DNA from: Amycolatopsis sp. CA-128772
GTDB taxonomy: Bacteria > Actinomycetota > Actinomycetes > Mycobacteriales > Pseudonocardiaceae
Assembly: GCF_002904295.1 (NCBI RefSeq)
Contig: NZ_PPHG01000096.1
Coordinates: forward strand, 1 to 64,000
DNA length: 64,000 nt
Direction: 5' to 3'
Position numbers and translations under genes: made by a program. The notes beneath the pieces were generated by a model that did no database searches, had not been told where the DNA came from, and saw only the letters and a program-made list of their open reading frames with translations. Below are positions 32,080 to 41,634 of this stretch, piece after piece. Positions within the stretch are counted from its first letter, which is position 1; each line of letters starts with the position of its first letter.

Positions 32080-34089
32080 CTACCGGCGGGGCGCCGCGTC
32101 CCTGGGCAGGCCCTGGGCCGGGAAGCTCCCGGTCGGCTCCGGCCGCAGCGGCCGGTCGCCGCCGAGGCCGGGTACGAGCGAGCCGCCGCGGCGCACCAGG
32201 TACGTCTGCGTGAGGCCGACGGCCAGCACGATCGTGATGACCAGGAAGCCGATCCAGTACGTCGGCGGCAGCAGCAGGCCGACCGCGCCGCCCATGCACC
32301 AGGCCAGCTGCAGCACGGTTTCCGAGCGGCCGAACGCCGACGCGCGCGACTCCTCGGGCAGGTCCTCCTGGATGACGGCGTCGAGGCTGATCTTGGCCAG
32401 CGCGCTGGCCGTCGCGCCGATCAGGCCGACGATCGCGGCCGTGGCCAGCCCGGGCAGGACCGTCGCGACCAGCGCGGCCAGCACGCAGCCCGCCACGCAC
32501 CCGACGATCACCTGGTCCGGGCTGCCGAAGTGCAGGCGCGAGCCCAGCGCGTTGCCGAGAAACCCGCCGGCGCCCGCCGCGGCGCCGATCACGCCGAGCA
32601 GCAGCAGCTGCATGAACGGCGTCTGCCCGCTGCCCTCGGTCTGGGCCTTGACCGCGAACGCGGCGAACATCATCAGGAAGCCGGTGAGCACGCGGACCGA
32701 GCCGTTGCCCCACAGCGCGACGACGATGTGGCGCCCCATCGGCTGACGGCGTTTCCTCTCCTTCGGGTGGGCCGAAAGCGACGTCGGCACCTCGCCCTCG
32801 GTCGCCTCCACCCAGGCCGGGATCCGCATCGACTGCACCGCCGCGGCGACGCAGATCAGCGCGGTGAACCACAGCGCGCCCGCCGAGCCGGAGATCGCGT
32901 TGATGCCACTGGCCAGCGCGCCGAACACGCCCGCGGCGACCAGGCCGAACGTGGTCAGCCGGGCGTTGGTCTTGGAGAGCGTGATCTCCGAGGGCAGCAC
33001 CCGCGGCGTCACCGCCGCCTTGAGCACGGTGAACGACTTCGACAGCACCATCATCCCGAGCGCGGCCGGGTAGAGCAGCCAGTCGTCGAAGTGCAGCGCC
33101 ATCACGACGGCCATCAGCCCCTGGCCGACCGAAGACGCGCACATCGCCAGCCGCCGGCCGCGCTGCACCTTGTCGAGCGCGGGCCCGATCACCGGCGCGA
33201 CCAGCGCGAACGGCGCGATCGTGATGAGCAGGTAGAGCGCCACCTTGCCCTTGCTCTCGCCGCTGGCCGCGGCGAAGAAGAGCGTGTTGGCCAGCGCGAT
33301 CGCCATCGCCGCGTCGCTGGCGTAGTTCAGCATCACGGCGTAGGTCAGCGAGGTGAGGCCGGACTTCTCGGCGCCGTCGGCCTTCGTCGCGCGCTGGAAG
33401 GCGTCGACGGCCTGGCCGGTCAGCTGGCGGCTGCGCATCGCCGCCACGCGCGTGACGGTGATCTTCCTCGGCAGCTTCGGCGTGCCGCCCGGGGTCCGCG
33501 GTTCCTCCCGCGGCGGCGCCTCCGGCCGCGGTTCGCCCGCGTAGCCGCCGGTGTCGTAGTGCTCGTACTCGCCGCTGCCGGGGTGGCGTTCGCCCTGGTA
33601 GAAGCCGCCGGGCGGCGGCTCGCGGCGGACGGGTTCGGTGCGATGCGGGTCGTAGGGCCGCGCCCCGCGCGGTGGCGGCGGGCGGCGCGTGGCGGCGGTG
33701 GGCGCCTCGTTCGCGTCCGGCACCCGTGGCCCGGCGTCCTCGGGACGGCCGCGTGGCGGGGCGGGCCGTTCGACGCGGGTGGGCGGATCGACGCGGCTGG
33801 GCGGCGGGCTCGCCTGCGCGGCGCGGGTGGGCGGATCGACGCGGGTGGACGGCGGGCTCGCCTGCGCGGCGCGGGTGGACGGATCGACGCGGCTGGGCGG
33901 CGGGCTCGGCTGCGCGACCCGGGTGGGCGGCGGCGGGCTGCCGTGCGCGGCGCGGGGTGCGGCCGCGTCCCGCCAGTCCCTGGCCTGCGCCGCGCCGGGC
34001 TCCGGCGTCCAGCGCCGCTTGGACTTCCGGCCGCGCGGCTGACCCGACCGGGTGCCGTCGGAGTCGGAGCGGGAGCCGAAGAGTGCCAC
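32080..34089 (-). CDS. MFS-type membrane protein with long Pro/Arg-rich N-terminal region
   Basis: A 669-residue protein. The first about 220 residues are cytoplasmic, disordered and rich in Pro, Arg, Ala and Gly, including a 16-residue repeat of the type PP(S/T)RVDPPTRAAQAS encoded by a 48-bp minisatellite. Residues about 240-640 form 11-12 membrane segments of the major facilitator type (GPALDKVQRGRRLAM resembles the loop 2-3 signature). The corresponding M. tuberculosis gene is Rv0876c. The substrate is unknown. It begins at GTG 34089. Confidence 0.85.
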   Translation of the reverse strand: MALFGSRSDSDGTRSGQPRGRKSKRRWTPEPGAAQARDWRDAAAPRAAHGSPPPPTRVAQPSPPPSRVDPSTRAAQASPPSTRVDPPTRAAQASPPPSRVDPPTRVERPAPPRGRPEDAGPRVPDANEAPTAATRRPPPPRGARPYDPHRTEPVRREPPPGGFYQGERHPGSGEYEHYDTGGYAGEPRPEAPPREEPRTPGGTPKLPRKITVTRVAAMRSRQLTGQAVDAFQRATKADGAEKSGLTSLTYAVMLNYASDAAMAIALANTLFFAAASGESKGKVALYLLITIAPFALVAPVIGPALDKVQRGRRLAMCASSVGQGLMAVVMALHFDDWLLYPAALGMMVLSKSFTVLKAAVTPRVLPSEITLSKTNARLTTFGLVAAGVFGALASGINAISGSAGALWFTALICVAAAVQSMRIPAWVEATEGEVPTSLSAHPKERKRRQPMGRHIVVALWGNGSVRVLTGFLMMFAAFAVKAQTEGSGQTPFMQLLLLGVIGAAAGAGGFLGNALGSRLHFGSPDQVIVGCVAGCVLAALVATVLPGLATAAIVGLIGATASALAKISLDAVIQEDLPEESRASAFGRSETVLQLAWCMGGAVGLLLPPTYWIGFLVITIVLAVGLTQTYLVRRGGSLVPGLGGDRPLRPEPTGSFPAQGLPRDAAPRR
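33777..33924. repeat. 48-bp coding minisatellite in the MFS gene
   Basis: Three 48-bp units (starting at 33777, 33825 and 33873) and the beginning of a fourth (33921). Each encodes a 16-residue Pro/Arg repeat. The period is a multiple of three, so copy number can change without a frameshift. Confidence 0.85.
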
Positions 34090-34139
34090 GTGTCAATCCT
34101 GCCTTACCGGGGGCCGGTTCCGCCTGCTCATCCGTGCTT

Positions 34140-34907
34140 TCACGCCGGAGCCGGGACGAACCTCACCCGGAACGTGACCGGCCACTGCTTCCCGGTGAGC
34201 AGGAATTCGCCGGTGCCCGGCACGGCGGCGATACCGTTGAGCACGTCCTCGGAACCCGTCGCGTTCACCTGGGCACGCAGCTGACCTGCGTCGATCGTTC
34301 CGGTGACGCGTCCGGAGGCGGCGTCGATCCGCAGGATCGTGTCGGTGTGCCAAACGTTTGCGTAGACGTCGCCGCCGACGCACTCGAGCTCGTTGAGCTG
34401 GTCACGGCCGACGTCGACCCCGCCGGTGACGGCAAAGGTCTTCGGGTCGCGGAAGGTGAGCCGCGCGGAGCCGTTGCTCATCACAAGCCGCCCGTCGGCC
34501 TGGTGGCACAGGCCCCAGCCCTCACCCTGGAACGGCACCCGCCGCAGCTCGGCGAGCGTCTGCGCGTCGCGTTCGATGGCGAACCCGTCCTGCCAGGTCA
34601 GCTGCCACAGCGTCGGCCCGAGGACGGTGACGCCCTCGCCGAACAGCGGCGACGGCAGCGAGACGGTGGTCCGGGGGCCGCCGCCGGGCGGCCCGGCGGT
34701 GAGCGTCGACCGCCCGGCGAGCCCGGTGCTCTCGTAGAGCGTGTCGCCGGCGAACTCGAGTCCTTCGGTGAAGGCGGCGGGGTCGTGCGGCAGGGTCGAG
34801 AGCACCTGGACGGTGAGGTGTTCGGGCCCCGCCTCCTGGGCGGGGGCACTGGCGCAGCCGCCGAGCGCGGCGGCCAGCAGCAGGGTGGTGACGATCGGCG
34901 TGCGCAC
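34140..34907 (-). CDS. Glutaminyl-peptide cyclotransferase lipoprotein (plant/bacterial beta-propeller type)
   Basis: A 255-residue exported enzyme that converts N-terminal Gln to pyroglutamate. Signal peptide VRTPIVTTLLLAAALGGC with the lipobox Cys near residue 18. The five-bladed propeller family signatures are FTEGLEF, LYESTGLAGRSTL, ELRRVPFQGEGWGLC, LVMSNGSARLTF and LNELECVGGDVYANVWHTD. GTG 34907 is chosen because it starts the signal peptide directly. The much longer upstream frame is antisense to two real genes. It interrupts the conserved MFS-DUF3027 neighbourhood. Confidence 0.87.
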   Translation of the reverse strand: MRTPIVTTLLLAAALGGCASAPAQEAGPEHLTVQVLSTLPHDPAAFTEGLEFAGDTLYESTGLAGRSTLTAGPPGGGPRTTVSLPSPLFGEGVTVLGPTLWQLTWQDGFAIERDAQTLAELRRVPFQGEGWGLCHQADGRLVMSNGSARLTFRDPKTFAVTGGVDVGRDQLNELECVGGDVYANVWHTDTILRIDAASGRVTGTIDAGQLRAQVNATGSEDVLNGIAAVPGTGEFLLTGKQWPVTFRVRFVPAPA

Positions 34908-34958
34908 GATGAACAGCCTGGCACGGGTGCCGCGGATGCGTGCGGCACAATTGGCCGC

Positions 34959-36392
34959 ATGACTCTGCTGCTGACCCTGGACGACGGTTCCGTGCAGCGC
35001 AAACTCGCCGATGCGGTGGAGTTCGCGCGAGCTGCGGTGCTGGAGGACGCACCCGAGGAGCAGCTCGGCGCGCACGTGGGGGTCACCCGCGAAGACGCGG
35101 TCACGGCGAGTCACCTGTTCGAGGCCCAGGTCCCGGGCTACGGCGGCTGGCGCTGGTCGGTGACGGTGGCCTTGGCGGGCGACGACGAGCCGGTGACGGT
35201 CAGCGAGGTCGTGCTGGTCCCGGGCCCGTCGGCGCTGGTGGCCCCGGCGTGGGTGCCGTGGGAGCGCCGCGTCCGCGCGGGCGACCTCGGCGTCGGCGAC
35301 ATCTTCCCGACGGACGAGAACGACCCCCGCCTCGCCCCGGCGTACCTGCAGTCGGACGACCCGGCGGTGGAGGAGGTCTCGCGCGAAGCGGGCTTGGGCC
35401 GGATCCACGTGCTGTCCCGCTTCGGCCGAACGGACGCGGCGGCCCGCTGGCACGCAGGCGAGTTCGGCCCGCGGTCGGACATGGCCCGCAGCGCCCCGGA
35501 CGTGTGCGGCACGTGCGGGTTCTTCGTGCCGTTGGCGGGCTCGCTGCGCGGCGTGTTCGGGGTCTGCAGCAACGACATAGCCCCGGCGGACGGCCACGTG
35601 GTGGACGTGGAGTACGGCTGCGGAGCGCACTCGGAGGTCGAGGTCGAGGTGACATCCTCGATCCCGGTGGCCGAGCTGGTGTACGACGATTCGCTCCTGG
35701 ACTTCGCACCGGCGCCGGAGATCGTGGAAACGGCGGCGGCCGAGGGGGAGACGGGGGTCGCGGAGTCGGACGTGGCACCGGCGGAGGTGGAGCCGGAGGT
35801 CGTGGAGGCTGCGGCGGTCGCGGCGGCGGAGGCTGGGCCGGAAGTTGCGGCTGGGCCGGACGCAGAGCCGGAGGAAGAGGCGGTTGCCGCGGCGGCCGAG
35901 CCGGTTGCGGCGGGGGCCGGGCCGGAGGATGCGGAGTCGCCGGTGGGGGCGGCCGAGCCAGTTGCTCCGGCGGTGCCGGCGGTGACCGATGAGGTTGCCG
36001 AGCCGGTTGTGGCTGAGGTGCCCGAGCCTGCGGAAGCGGAGCCGACTCAAGCCGAGGTGACCGATGCCGTCAAGGTGGAGGCAGCTCCAGAGCCGGTCGA
36101 AGCGCCGGAGCCTGCGCCTGCGGAGCCGACCCAGGCTGAGGTGACCGATGCGGCCGTGGCGCGGCCGGTGCCGGAGCCGGTGGAGGCCGAGCCGGTTGCG
36201 GCTGAGGTGCCCGAGCCTGCGGAAGCGGAGCCGACTCAGGCGGAGGCGGCCGAGCCTCTGGCCGCGGAGTCGGATGCGGCTGAAGTTGATCCCGTTCCCT
36301 CCGAGGTGGCTGATCTCGCCGAGCCGGGGCCGGAGTCCGTGGGGGCCGAAGCTGCCGATGACGCTCAGGCCCAGGTCGACGAAGACCGGTGA
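34959..36392 (+). CDS. DUF3027 family protein with Glu/Pro/Ala-rich repeat tail
   Basis: A 477-residue protein. The N-terminal about 250 residues match the DUF3027 pattern of M. tuberculosis Rv0877: KLADAVEFARAAVLEDAPEEQ, VPGYGGWRWSVTVA, VWVPWERRVRAGDLGVGD, and a possible metal-binding cluster CGTCGFFVPLAG ... GVCSN ... YGCGAHS. The last about 225 residues are acidic low complexity with a repeated EPAEAEPTQAEVTDA-like unit (around 36000-36250). Start ATG 34959. The stop overlaps the following ATPase gene (GTGA). Function unknown; the cysteine arrangement suggests a zinc site (inference). Confidence 0.85.
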   Translation: MTLLLTLDDGSVQRKLADAVEFARAAVLEDAPEEQLGAHVGVTREDAVTASHLFEAQVPGYGGWRWSVTVALAGDDEPVTVSEVVLVPGPSALVAPAWVPWERRVRAGDLGVGDIFPTDENDPRLAPAYLQSDDPAVEEVSREAGLGRIHVLSRFGRTDAAARWHAGEFGPRSDMARSAPDVCGTCGFFVPLAGSLRGVFGVCSNDIAPADGHVVDVEYGCGAHSEVEVEVTSSIPVAELVYDDSLLDFAPAPEIVETAAAEGETGVAESDVAPAEVEPEVVEAAAVAAAEAGPEVAAGPDAEPEEEAVAAAAEPVAAGAGPEDAESPVGAAEPVAPAVPAVTDEVAEPVVAEVPEPAEAEPTQAEVTDAVKVEAAPEPVEAPEPAPAEPTQAEVTDAAVARPVPEPVEAEPVAAEVPEPAEAEPTQAEAAEPLAAESDAAEVDPVPSEVADLAEPGPESVGAEAADDAQAQVDEDR

Positions 36393-39199
36393 GCGACTTC
36401 GCCGCTCTGGGAGATCCGTTTGGAACCGCGCAGCTTCGGGACACCACTCTGCGTTCCTGGCGGGAGTCGCCCACTCGGCTGATCGAGGACACCAACGTCG
36501 AGCGTGATCTGCGGGTGGGGGCCTATCGGGATCGGCTCTTCGTCGAACTTGCGCAGAATGCCGCCGATGCCGCCATGGCCGGGGGGTCTGCGGGGCGGGT
36601 TCGGGTGTCTCTTGTGGACTCCGAACTCCGGTTCGCCAACACCGGTGCTCCGCTCGATGCCCGCGGTGTCGCGTCGCTCGCTTCGCTGCGGGCCTCCGGG
36701 AAGACCGGTGAGACCGTTGGGCGGTTCGGGGTCGGCTTTGCCGCCGTGCGGACCGTTTCCGATGAACCCCGCGTCCTCTCTGCCTCCGGTGGGGTTGCCT
36801 TCTCGGCCGCGCGCACCAGGGCCGCCGTCGGGGTCGATGGTGACGTTCCCGTCCTGAGGCTGCCCTGGCCGCTGCCCGGGGATGTTCCGGCCGGCTTCGA
36901 CACCGAGGTGCGGCTTCCGCTGCGAGAGGGCGTCGACGGCCGGCAGCTTCTCGACGAACTCGCCGAGGACGTCGGTGATCTGCTGCTGGCTCTGCCGTGG
37001 CTGGCCGAATTCGAAGTGGACGGTCGCGTTTGGACACGCCAGGTCGATGGTGACGTCGTGGCGATCCGGGGGCCGGTGGGGGAAACCCGTTGGCTGGTGC
37101 ACCGGGGCGATGTCGTGTGGGCCGTTCCGGTCGATGCCGGTGGCGCGCCCGAGCCGCTCGAAGAAGACGTTCTGCGTGCGCCCACCCCGACCGATGACGG
37201 GCTGTCGTTACCCGCTCGGCTGCTGGCCTCCGTTCCCGTCGAACCTTCGCGTCGGCGGGTGCTTCCCGGAGCCGAATTGACCGAAGCGCTTGAACGAGCC
37301 GCGAAAGAGTACGTCGAGCTCGTTCGGCTCCTGCCGGCCGAACACCGGTTCGCGCTCGTTCCCCGGCCCGGCTTTCCGAAGTCCGCTGTGGATGCCGAGT
37401 TGCGTGATGCGGTGCTCGCCACGCTCAGCGCCGAACCCTGGCTGTCCACTCAGGACGGCAACGAGGTCTCCGGGCGGCAGGCTCGGGTGCTTGATGTCGA
37501 CGTGCCCGGGCTGCCTGCTCTGCTCGCCGATTTCGTGCCCGGGCTGTTGGGGGGATCCGCGCCGGCGCAGACGCTGAAAGCTGTTTCGGCGCAGGTGGTC
37601 GGCGTCGAAGAGGTGCTGGAAACGCTGACCGGCGTTGCGAAAGACCCCGGCTGGTGGCGGGAACTGTATGCGGCTCTGGCGATCGCCGTCGAGTCGCACG
37701 CCATCGCAGGGGAACGGCTCGACGGGCTGCCCGTTCCGCTGTCCGACGGCCGGACGCTGCCCGGAGCCCGGGGCTGCTTGCTCGTGGAAGGTTCGGCCGA
37801 GCTGCTCGAACTGCTGTCTGATGTGGACATTCCCGGGCTGCGGCTCGTGCACCCCGGTGCGTCGCACCCGCTGCTGGAACGGCTGGGCGCCAAGCATGCC
37901 GACGCCCGGGAGCTGCTCAACTCCGATCAGCTGCGGGACGCCGTCGAGCGCAGCGTCGAAGATGTCCGGTCCGGGTTGGACGGTACGACGCTCGCCGGGG
38001 CCGTGCTGCGGCTGATCGCCGACTGCGGGGACGATGCCCCGCGCTGGGTGGGCGCCCTTGCCCTGCCCGGCACCGATACCTGGCGCCGGGCCGACGAACT
38101 CGTTCTCCCCGCGTCGCCGCTGCTGGACATCTTCGACGAAGAAGTGTTCGAAGAGGACGGTGCGCTCGACGTCCTCGACGAGGACTTCGCCGAGGACTGG
38201 CCGCAAAGCACGCTCGAAGCCGCCGGGGTGCTCGACTCCTTCGCCGTCGTCGTCGATGACGAACCGCACGAGCCCGATCACGACCTGCCCGACGAAGAAG
38301 CCTGGTGGGACTCGCTGCCCGAACCGCCGGGCACGCTCGTCGCGATCCGGGACCTCGATCTCGTCGGTGATGACGCCTGGCCCGCGGCTCTGCGCCTGTT
38401 GGCTGCGCGACCTGGCACCTGGCGCGCCCTGCGCACGCCGCTGGGGCACGCCGCTTGGTGGATCGCGCAGTACGCCGTGCTCGAAGGCGCTGCGCCGAGC
38501 GAGTGGCGGCTGCCGGACGCCGATCTGGCGGGGCTGTACGACGAGATTCCCGACGTCGGGCTGAACGAGGACCTTCTCGCGATCGCCGGGGTGCGCGCCG
38601 ATCTCACGCTGTCCACTGTGGATGAGGCGGCCGATCTGCTGGACCGGCTCGCCGACCCGGACCGCGCGGTTTCGCCCGGGCTGGCCACGCGGGCCTACGC
38701 CGCCGTCGTCGAGTCCGGGATGGAGCCGGGGCCGCCGCGGGCCGTGCGGGCCGCGGACGGGTCCGTTGTGGACGATGCGCTCGTACTGGACGTGCCGTGG
38801 GTGGCCGGGGCGCTCGAGCCCGACCAGTACGTCGTCGCCCCCGAGGAGCCCGAGCGGCTCGCGGACCTGCTCGACCTGCCGCTCGCGAGCGGCGCGCCCG
38901 CCGAGGTGACCAGCGAGGGCGAGTACGCGCCCTGGGCCGAGCTGCCCGCGCTGAAGCTCGTCGCGGACCAGCTCGGGGTTCCGCTACCCGACGGTGGCGT
39001 CCTGGTGCACGACCCGCTCACCGTGCGCATCCAGGGCGGCGAACACGACGTCCCGTGGTGGTCCGACGACCGGCTGCACGCGGCCGACACGTCCGAGGGC
39101 CTCGCGCGCGCGTTCGCCTGGGCGGCCGGGCGCTGGCCCGATCGGCACCTGATCGCGGCCCTGCTCGAGGACCCCTCGCCGCGGACGCTCCTCGCGTAA
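36389..39199 (+). CDS. Sacsin-like GHKL/HSP90-type ATPase
   Basis: A large 936-residue cytoplasmic protein. The N-terminal about 200 residues are a GHKL ATP-binding domain with the N-box ELAQNAADAA (Asn and Glu for Mg-ATP), a degenerate G1 box in RFANTGAPLDARGVASL, and the G2 box GRFGVGFAAV. This fits the sacsin N-terminal ATPase/HSP90-like family. The remainder has no recognised catalytic motif and contains many acidic stretches (EEVFEEDGALDVLDED). A chaperone or DNA-transaction role is possible but unproven. GTG 36389 is coupled to the DUF3027 stop. Confidence 0.82.
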   Translation: MSDFAALGDPFGTAQLRDTTLRSWRESPTRLIEDTNVERDLRVGAYRDRLFVELAQNAADAAMAGGSAGRVRVSLVDSELRFANTGAPLDARGVASLASLRASGKTGETVGRFGVGFAAVRTVSDEPRVLSASGGVAFSAARTRAAVGVDGDVPVLRLPWPLPGDVPAGFDTEVRLPLREGVDGRQLLDELAEDVGDLLLALPWLAEFEVDGRVWTRQVDGDVVAIRGPVGETRWLVHRGDVVWAVPVDAGGAPEPLEEDVLRAPTPTDDGLSLPARLLASVPVEPSRRRVLPGAELTEALERAAKEYVELVRLLPAEHRFALVPRPGFPKSAVDAELRDAVLATLSAEPWLSTQDGNEVSGRQARVLDVDVPGLPALLADFVPGLLGGSAPAQTLKAVSAQVVGVEEVLETLTGVAKDPGWWRELYAALAIAVESHAIAGERLDGLPVPLSDGRTLPGARGCLLVEGSAELLELLSDVDIPGLRLVHPGASHPLLERLGAKHADARELLNSDQLRDAVERSVEDVRSGLDGTTLAGAVLRLIADCGDDAPRWVGALALPGTDTWRRADELVLPASPLLDIFDEEVFEEDGALDVLDEDFAEDWPQSTLEAAGVLDSFAVVVDDEPHEPDHDLPDEEAWWDSLPEPPGTLVAIRDLDLVGDDAWPAALRLLAARPGTWRALRTPLGHAAWWIAQYAVLEGAAPSEWRLPDADLAGLYDEIPDVGLNEDLLAIAGVRADLTLSTVDEAADLLDRLADPDRAVSPGLATRAYAAVVESGMEPGPPRAVRAADGSVVDDALVLDVPWVAGALEPDQYVVAPEEPERLADLLDLPLASGAPAEVTSEGEYAPWAELPALKLVADQLGVPLPDGGVLVHDPLTVRIQGGEHDVPWWSDDRLHAADTSEGLARAFAWAAGRWPDRHLIAALLEDPSPRTLLA

Positions 39200-39202
39200 G
39201 CG

Positions 39203-39469
39203 CTAGAGGCGCTGCGCCGACTTCGACCCGCGGCGGGCGGCGGCGCGCTGCCAGGCGATGATCGCCAGGCCGACGAAGCCGAGCGCGAAACCGGACAGCG
39301 CCGTCTGCACCCACAGCCCCGAAGTCGTGAAGAAGAGCACCACCAGCGCGACAGTCCAGATCGAGGTGCCTACGATCACCACCGGCGTCAGGTCGGTCAG
39401 CTTCTTGGGCAGCTCCGGCGTGTGCCGCAACGAGCCCGTAACCTCCGGTGGATTGATCGGTTCACTCAC
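39203..39469 (-). CDS. DUF2530 small membrane protein
   Basis: An 88-residue protein with two membrane segments (about 32-52 and 57-77) and the family motif LPKKLTDLTPVVIVGT before the first helix. The tail is basic (RAAARRGSKSAQRL). It corresponds to M. tuberculosis Rv0879c. GTG 39469 is selected; a longer frame upstream would run into the divergent permease promoter. Function unknown. It converges with the GHKL ATPase gene, three bases apart. Confidence 0.85.
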   Translation of the reverse strand: MSEPINPPEVTGSLRHTPELPKKLTDLTPVVIVGTSIWTVALVVLFFTTSGLWVQTALSGFALGFVGLAIIAWQRAAARRGSKSAQRL

Positions 39470-39512
39470 GAGGTGCAGGGTACTCCGCAGCAGCGAGAGA
39501 ATGGGCAGGCGA

Positions 39513-40982
39513 ATGGCGGAGCAGGAGACGACCCGCACCGGGACGTCCACACTGGACCGGTTCTTCAAGATCACCGAGCGGGGTTCGACCGTGCCGCGGG
39601 AACTGCGCGGCGGGCTCGTCACCTTCGTCACGATGGCCTACATCGTGGTGCTGAACCCGCTGATCATCGGCAGCTTCTCGGCCGACGACGCGGGCGCGCA
39701 CAAGGACGTCCTCGGCGGCATCCTCCCGGTGCCGCAGGTCGCCGCGGTGACCGCGCTGGCCGCCGGGGTGATGACCATCCTGATGGGCCTGGTCGCGAAC
39801 TACCCGTTCGCCATCGCCACCGGCCTGGGCATCAACAGCCTGGTCGCGGTCACCATCGCCCCGCAGATGACCTGGCCCGAGGCGATGGGCCTGGTGGTCA
39901 TCGAGGGCGTGATCATCGTGCTGCTCGTGCTCACCGGGTTCCGCACCGCGGTGTTCCGGGCCGTGCCCGCCGCGCTGAAGTCGGCGATCGCCGTCGGTAT
40001 CGGCGTGTTCATCTGCCTGATCGGCCTGGTCGACGCCGGGTTCGTGCGCCGGCTGCCGGACGCCGCGCACACCACCGTCCCGGTGGGCTTGGGCATCAAC
40101 GGCTCCATCGCCTCCTGGCCGACCGCGGTGTTCGTCGTCGGCCTGCTGCTCACCGGCATCCTGGTCGTCCGCAAGGTCAAGGGCGCGATCCTGATCGGCG
40201 TGCTCGCGTCGACCGTGCTGGCCATCGTCGTCGAGGCGATCGTCAAGGCCGGGCCGTCGCAGGGCACCAACCCGAAGGGCTGGAACCTCGGCTACCCGGC
40301 GCTGCCGGACCAGGTGCTCGGCCTGCCGAACCTGTCGCTGGTGGGTGACGTCTCGTTCGGCGCCTGGACGCGGCTGCCGATCATCACCGTCTGCCTGCTC
40401 GTGTTCACGCTGGTGCTCGCCGACTTCTTCGACGCCATGGGCACCATGACCGGCCTCGCCAAGGAGGCGGACCTGCTGCCCAAGGACGGCCAGCTCCCCA
40501 ACGTCGGCAAGGCGCTGTTCGTCGAGGGGCTCGCGGGCGCGGCCGGCGGGTTCGGCTCGGCCAGCTCGAACACGGTGTTCGTCGAGTCGGCGTCCGGTAT
40601 CGCGGAGGGCGCGCGGACCGGCCTGGCCAACGTCGTCACCGGCGTGCTGTTCATCGCCGCGATGTTCCTGACCCCGCTCTACCAGGTCGTGCCGGTCGAG
40701 GCGGCCGCGCCGGCGCTGGTCGTGGTCGGCGCGATGCTGATGTCGCAGGTCCGCGACATCGACTTCACCGACTACTCGATCGCGCTGCCGGCCTTCCTGA
40801 CCATCGTCGTCATGCCGTTCACCTACTCGATCGCCAACGGCATCGGCGCCGGCTTCGTCAGCTACGTCGTGATCCGCGCGGCCACCGGCAAGGCCCGCCA
40901 GGTGCACCCGCTGATGTGGGTGATCGCGCTGGCTTTCGTCGCCTACTTCGCGGTGGGACCGATCCAGGCGGCGTTCCGCTGA
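39513..40982 (+). CDS. NCS2/AzgA-like purine permease
   Basis: A 489-residue polytopic membrane protein of the nucleobase:cation symporter-2 family, AzgA-type. Motifs: RELRGGLVTFVTMAYIVVLNP at the start, the ATGLGINSLVA segment, DFFDAMGTMTGLAKEADLL and the GFGSASSNTVFVESASGIAEGARTG region that forms the substrate site. Likely imports adenine, guanine or hypoxanthine with protons. ATG 39513 follows GGGCAGG; ATG 39501 is an alternative adding four residues. Divergent from the DUF2530 gene. Confidence 0.92.
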   Translation: MAEQETTRTGTSTLDRFFKITERGSTVPRELRGGLVTFVTMAYIVVLNPLIIGSFSADDAGAHKDVLGGILPVPQVAAVTALAAGVMTILMGLVANYPFAIATGLGINSLVAVTIAPQMTWPEAMGLVVIEGVIIVLLVLTGFRTAVFRAVPAALKSAIAVGIGVFICLIGLVDAGFVRRLPDAAHTTVPVGLGINGSIASWPTAVFVVGLLLTGILVVRKVKGAILIGVLASTVLAIVVEAIVKAGPSQGTNPKGWNLGYPALPDQVLGLPNLSLVGDVSFGAWTRLPIITVCLLVFTLVLADFFDAMGTMTGLAKEADLLPKDGQLPNVGKALFVEGLAGAAGGFGSASSNTVFVESASGIAEGARTGLANVVTGVLFIAAMFLTPLYQVVPVEAAAPALVVVGAMLMSQVRDIDFTDYSIALPAFLTIVVMPFTYSIANGIGAGFVSYVVIRAATGKARQVHPLMWVIALAFVAYFAVGPIQAAFR

Positions 40983-41546
40983 TCAGCCCTTGATCCTCAG
41001 GGCTTCGTCGAGCACACCGCGATCGCGCTCGAACTCGGCGGCCGGGGCGTCGAACCGGACGGTCACCAGTGCGTCCCCGGCGCCGAGACCGACCACGGTC
41101 ACCCGCCGCGGCACGCCGTCGCGAGCGTAGGTGTAGTTCCATTCCGCGGCGTCGTGGCCGGCGATCGGGGCGTGCTCCACGACGGTGCCGCCCGGCCCGC
41201 CGGCCACCGCCCGGAGCCCGCTCACGGGATCCTCCTGCGTGATCGGCACCCGGTCGGTCTCGAGCAGGAGATCGCCGTGGCGGTAGCTCGCGCGGTCCTT
41301 TTCGTGGGTGGCGGCCCAGTCGCCCGGCACCGGGATCTCGATCGCCGAGCCGGGACCGGACGCGTCCGGGGACTGGTAGACCTGGAGCTGCCCCTGCTGG
41401 ATGGACGGCATCGGCGTCGGCGACGGTGGCGGTGGCGGTGGCGGGGCAGCCGCGGGGGCCCGGTCGCCACCGCCCAGGAACTGCGCCGCCACGATCGCCG
41501 CCACCGCCACGCCCACCACGGCCGTGCCCACCAGCTTCTTGTTCAT
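40983..41546 (-). CDS. Exported/membrane-anchored hypothetical protein
   Basis: A 187-residue protein with an uncleaved or cleaved N-terminal hydrophobic segment (LVGTAVVGVAVAAIVAAQFLG), a Pro-rich linker, and an about 130-residue extracellular domain of alternating strands (AIEIPVPGDWAATHEKDRASY, VVEHAPIAGHDAAEWNYTY) resembling LpqN/DUF-type lipoprotein folds. There is no lipobox. No function can be assigned. ATG 41546 was preferred to an upstream GTG/ATG that would put 14 polar residues before the hydrophobic core. It is immediately adjacent to the converging permease stop. Confidence 0.7.
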   Translation of the reverse strand: MNKKLVGTAVVGVAVAAIVAAQFLGGGDRAPAAAPPPPPPPSPTPMPSIQQGQLQVYQSPDASGPGSAIEIPVPGDWAATHEKDRASYRHGDLLLETDRVPITQEDPVSGLRAVAGGPGGTVVEHAPIAGHDAAEWNYTYARDGVPRRVTVVGLGAGDALVTVRFDAPAAEFERDRGVLDEALRIKG

Positions 41547-41634
41547 CGAACCCCCAGGTCTCGTCCTGGGGAGGACGCACGGGGTCACCGGGGGTTGCGG
41601 CCGAGATCACCCGTGCGGCCGAAGTTTCGTAAGG

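Noticed and set aside
34140..37037. A 965-codon minus-strand frame
   Set aside because: Only its last 255 codons (glutaminyl cyclase with signal peptide from GTG 34907) are real; the upstream part is antisense to the DUF3027 and GHKL genes.
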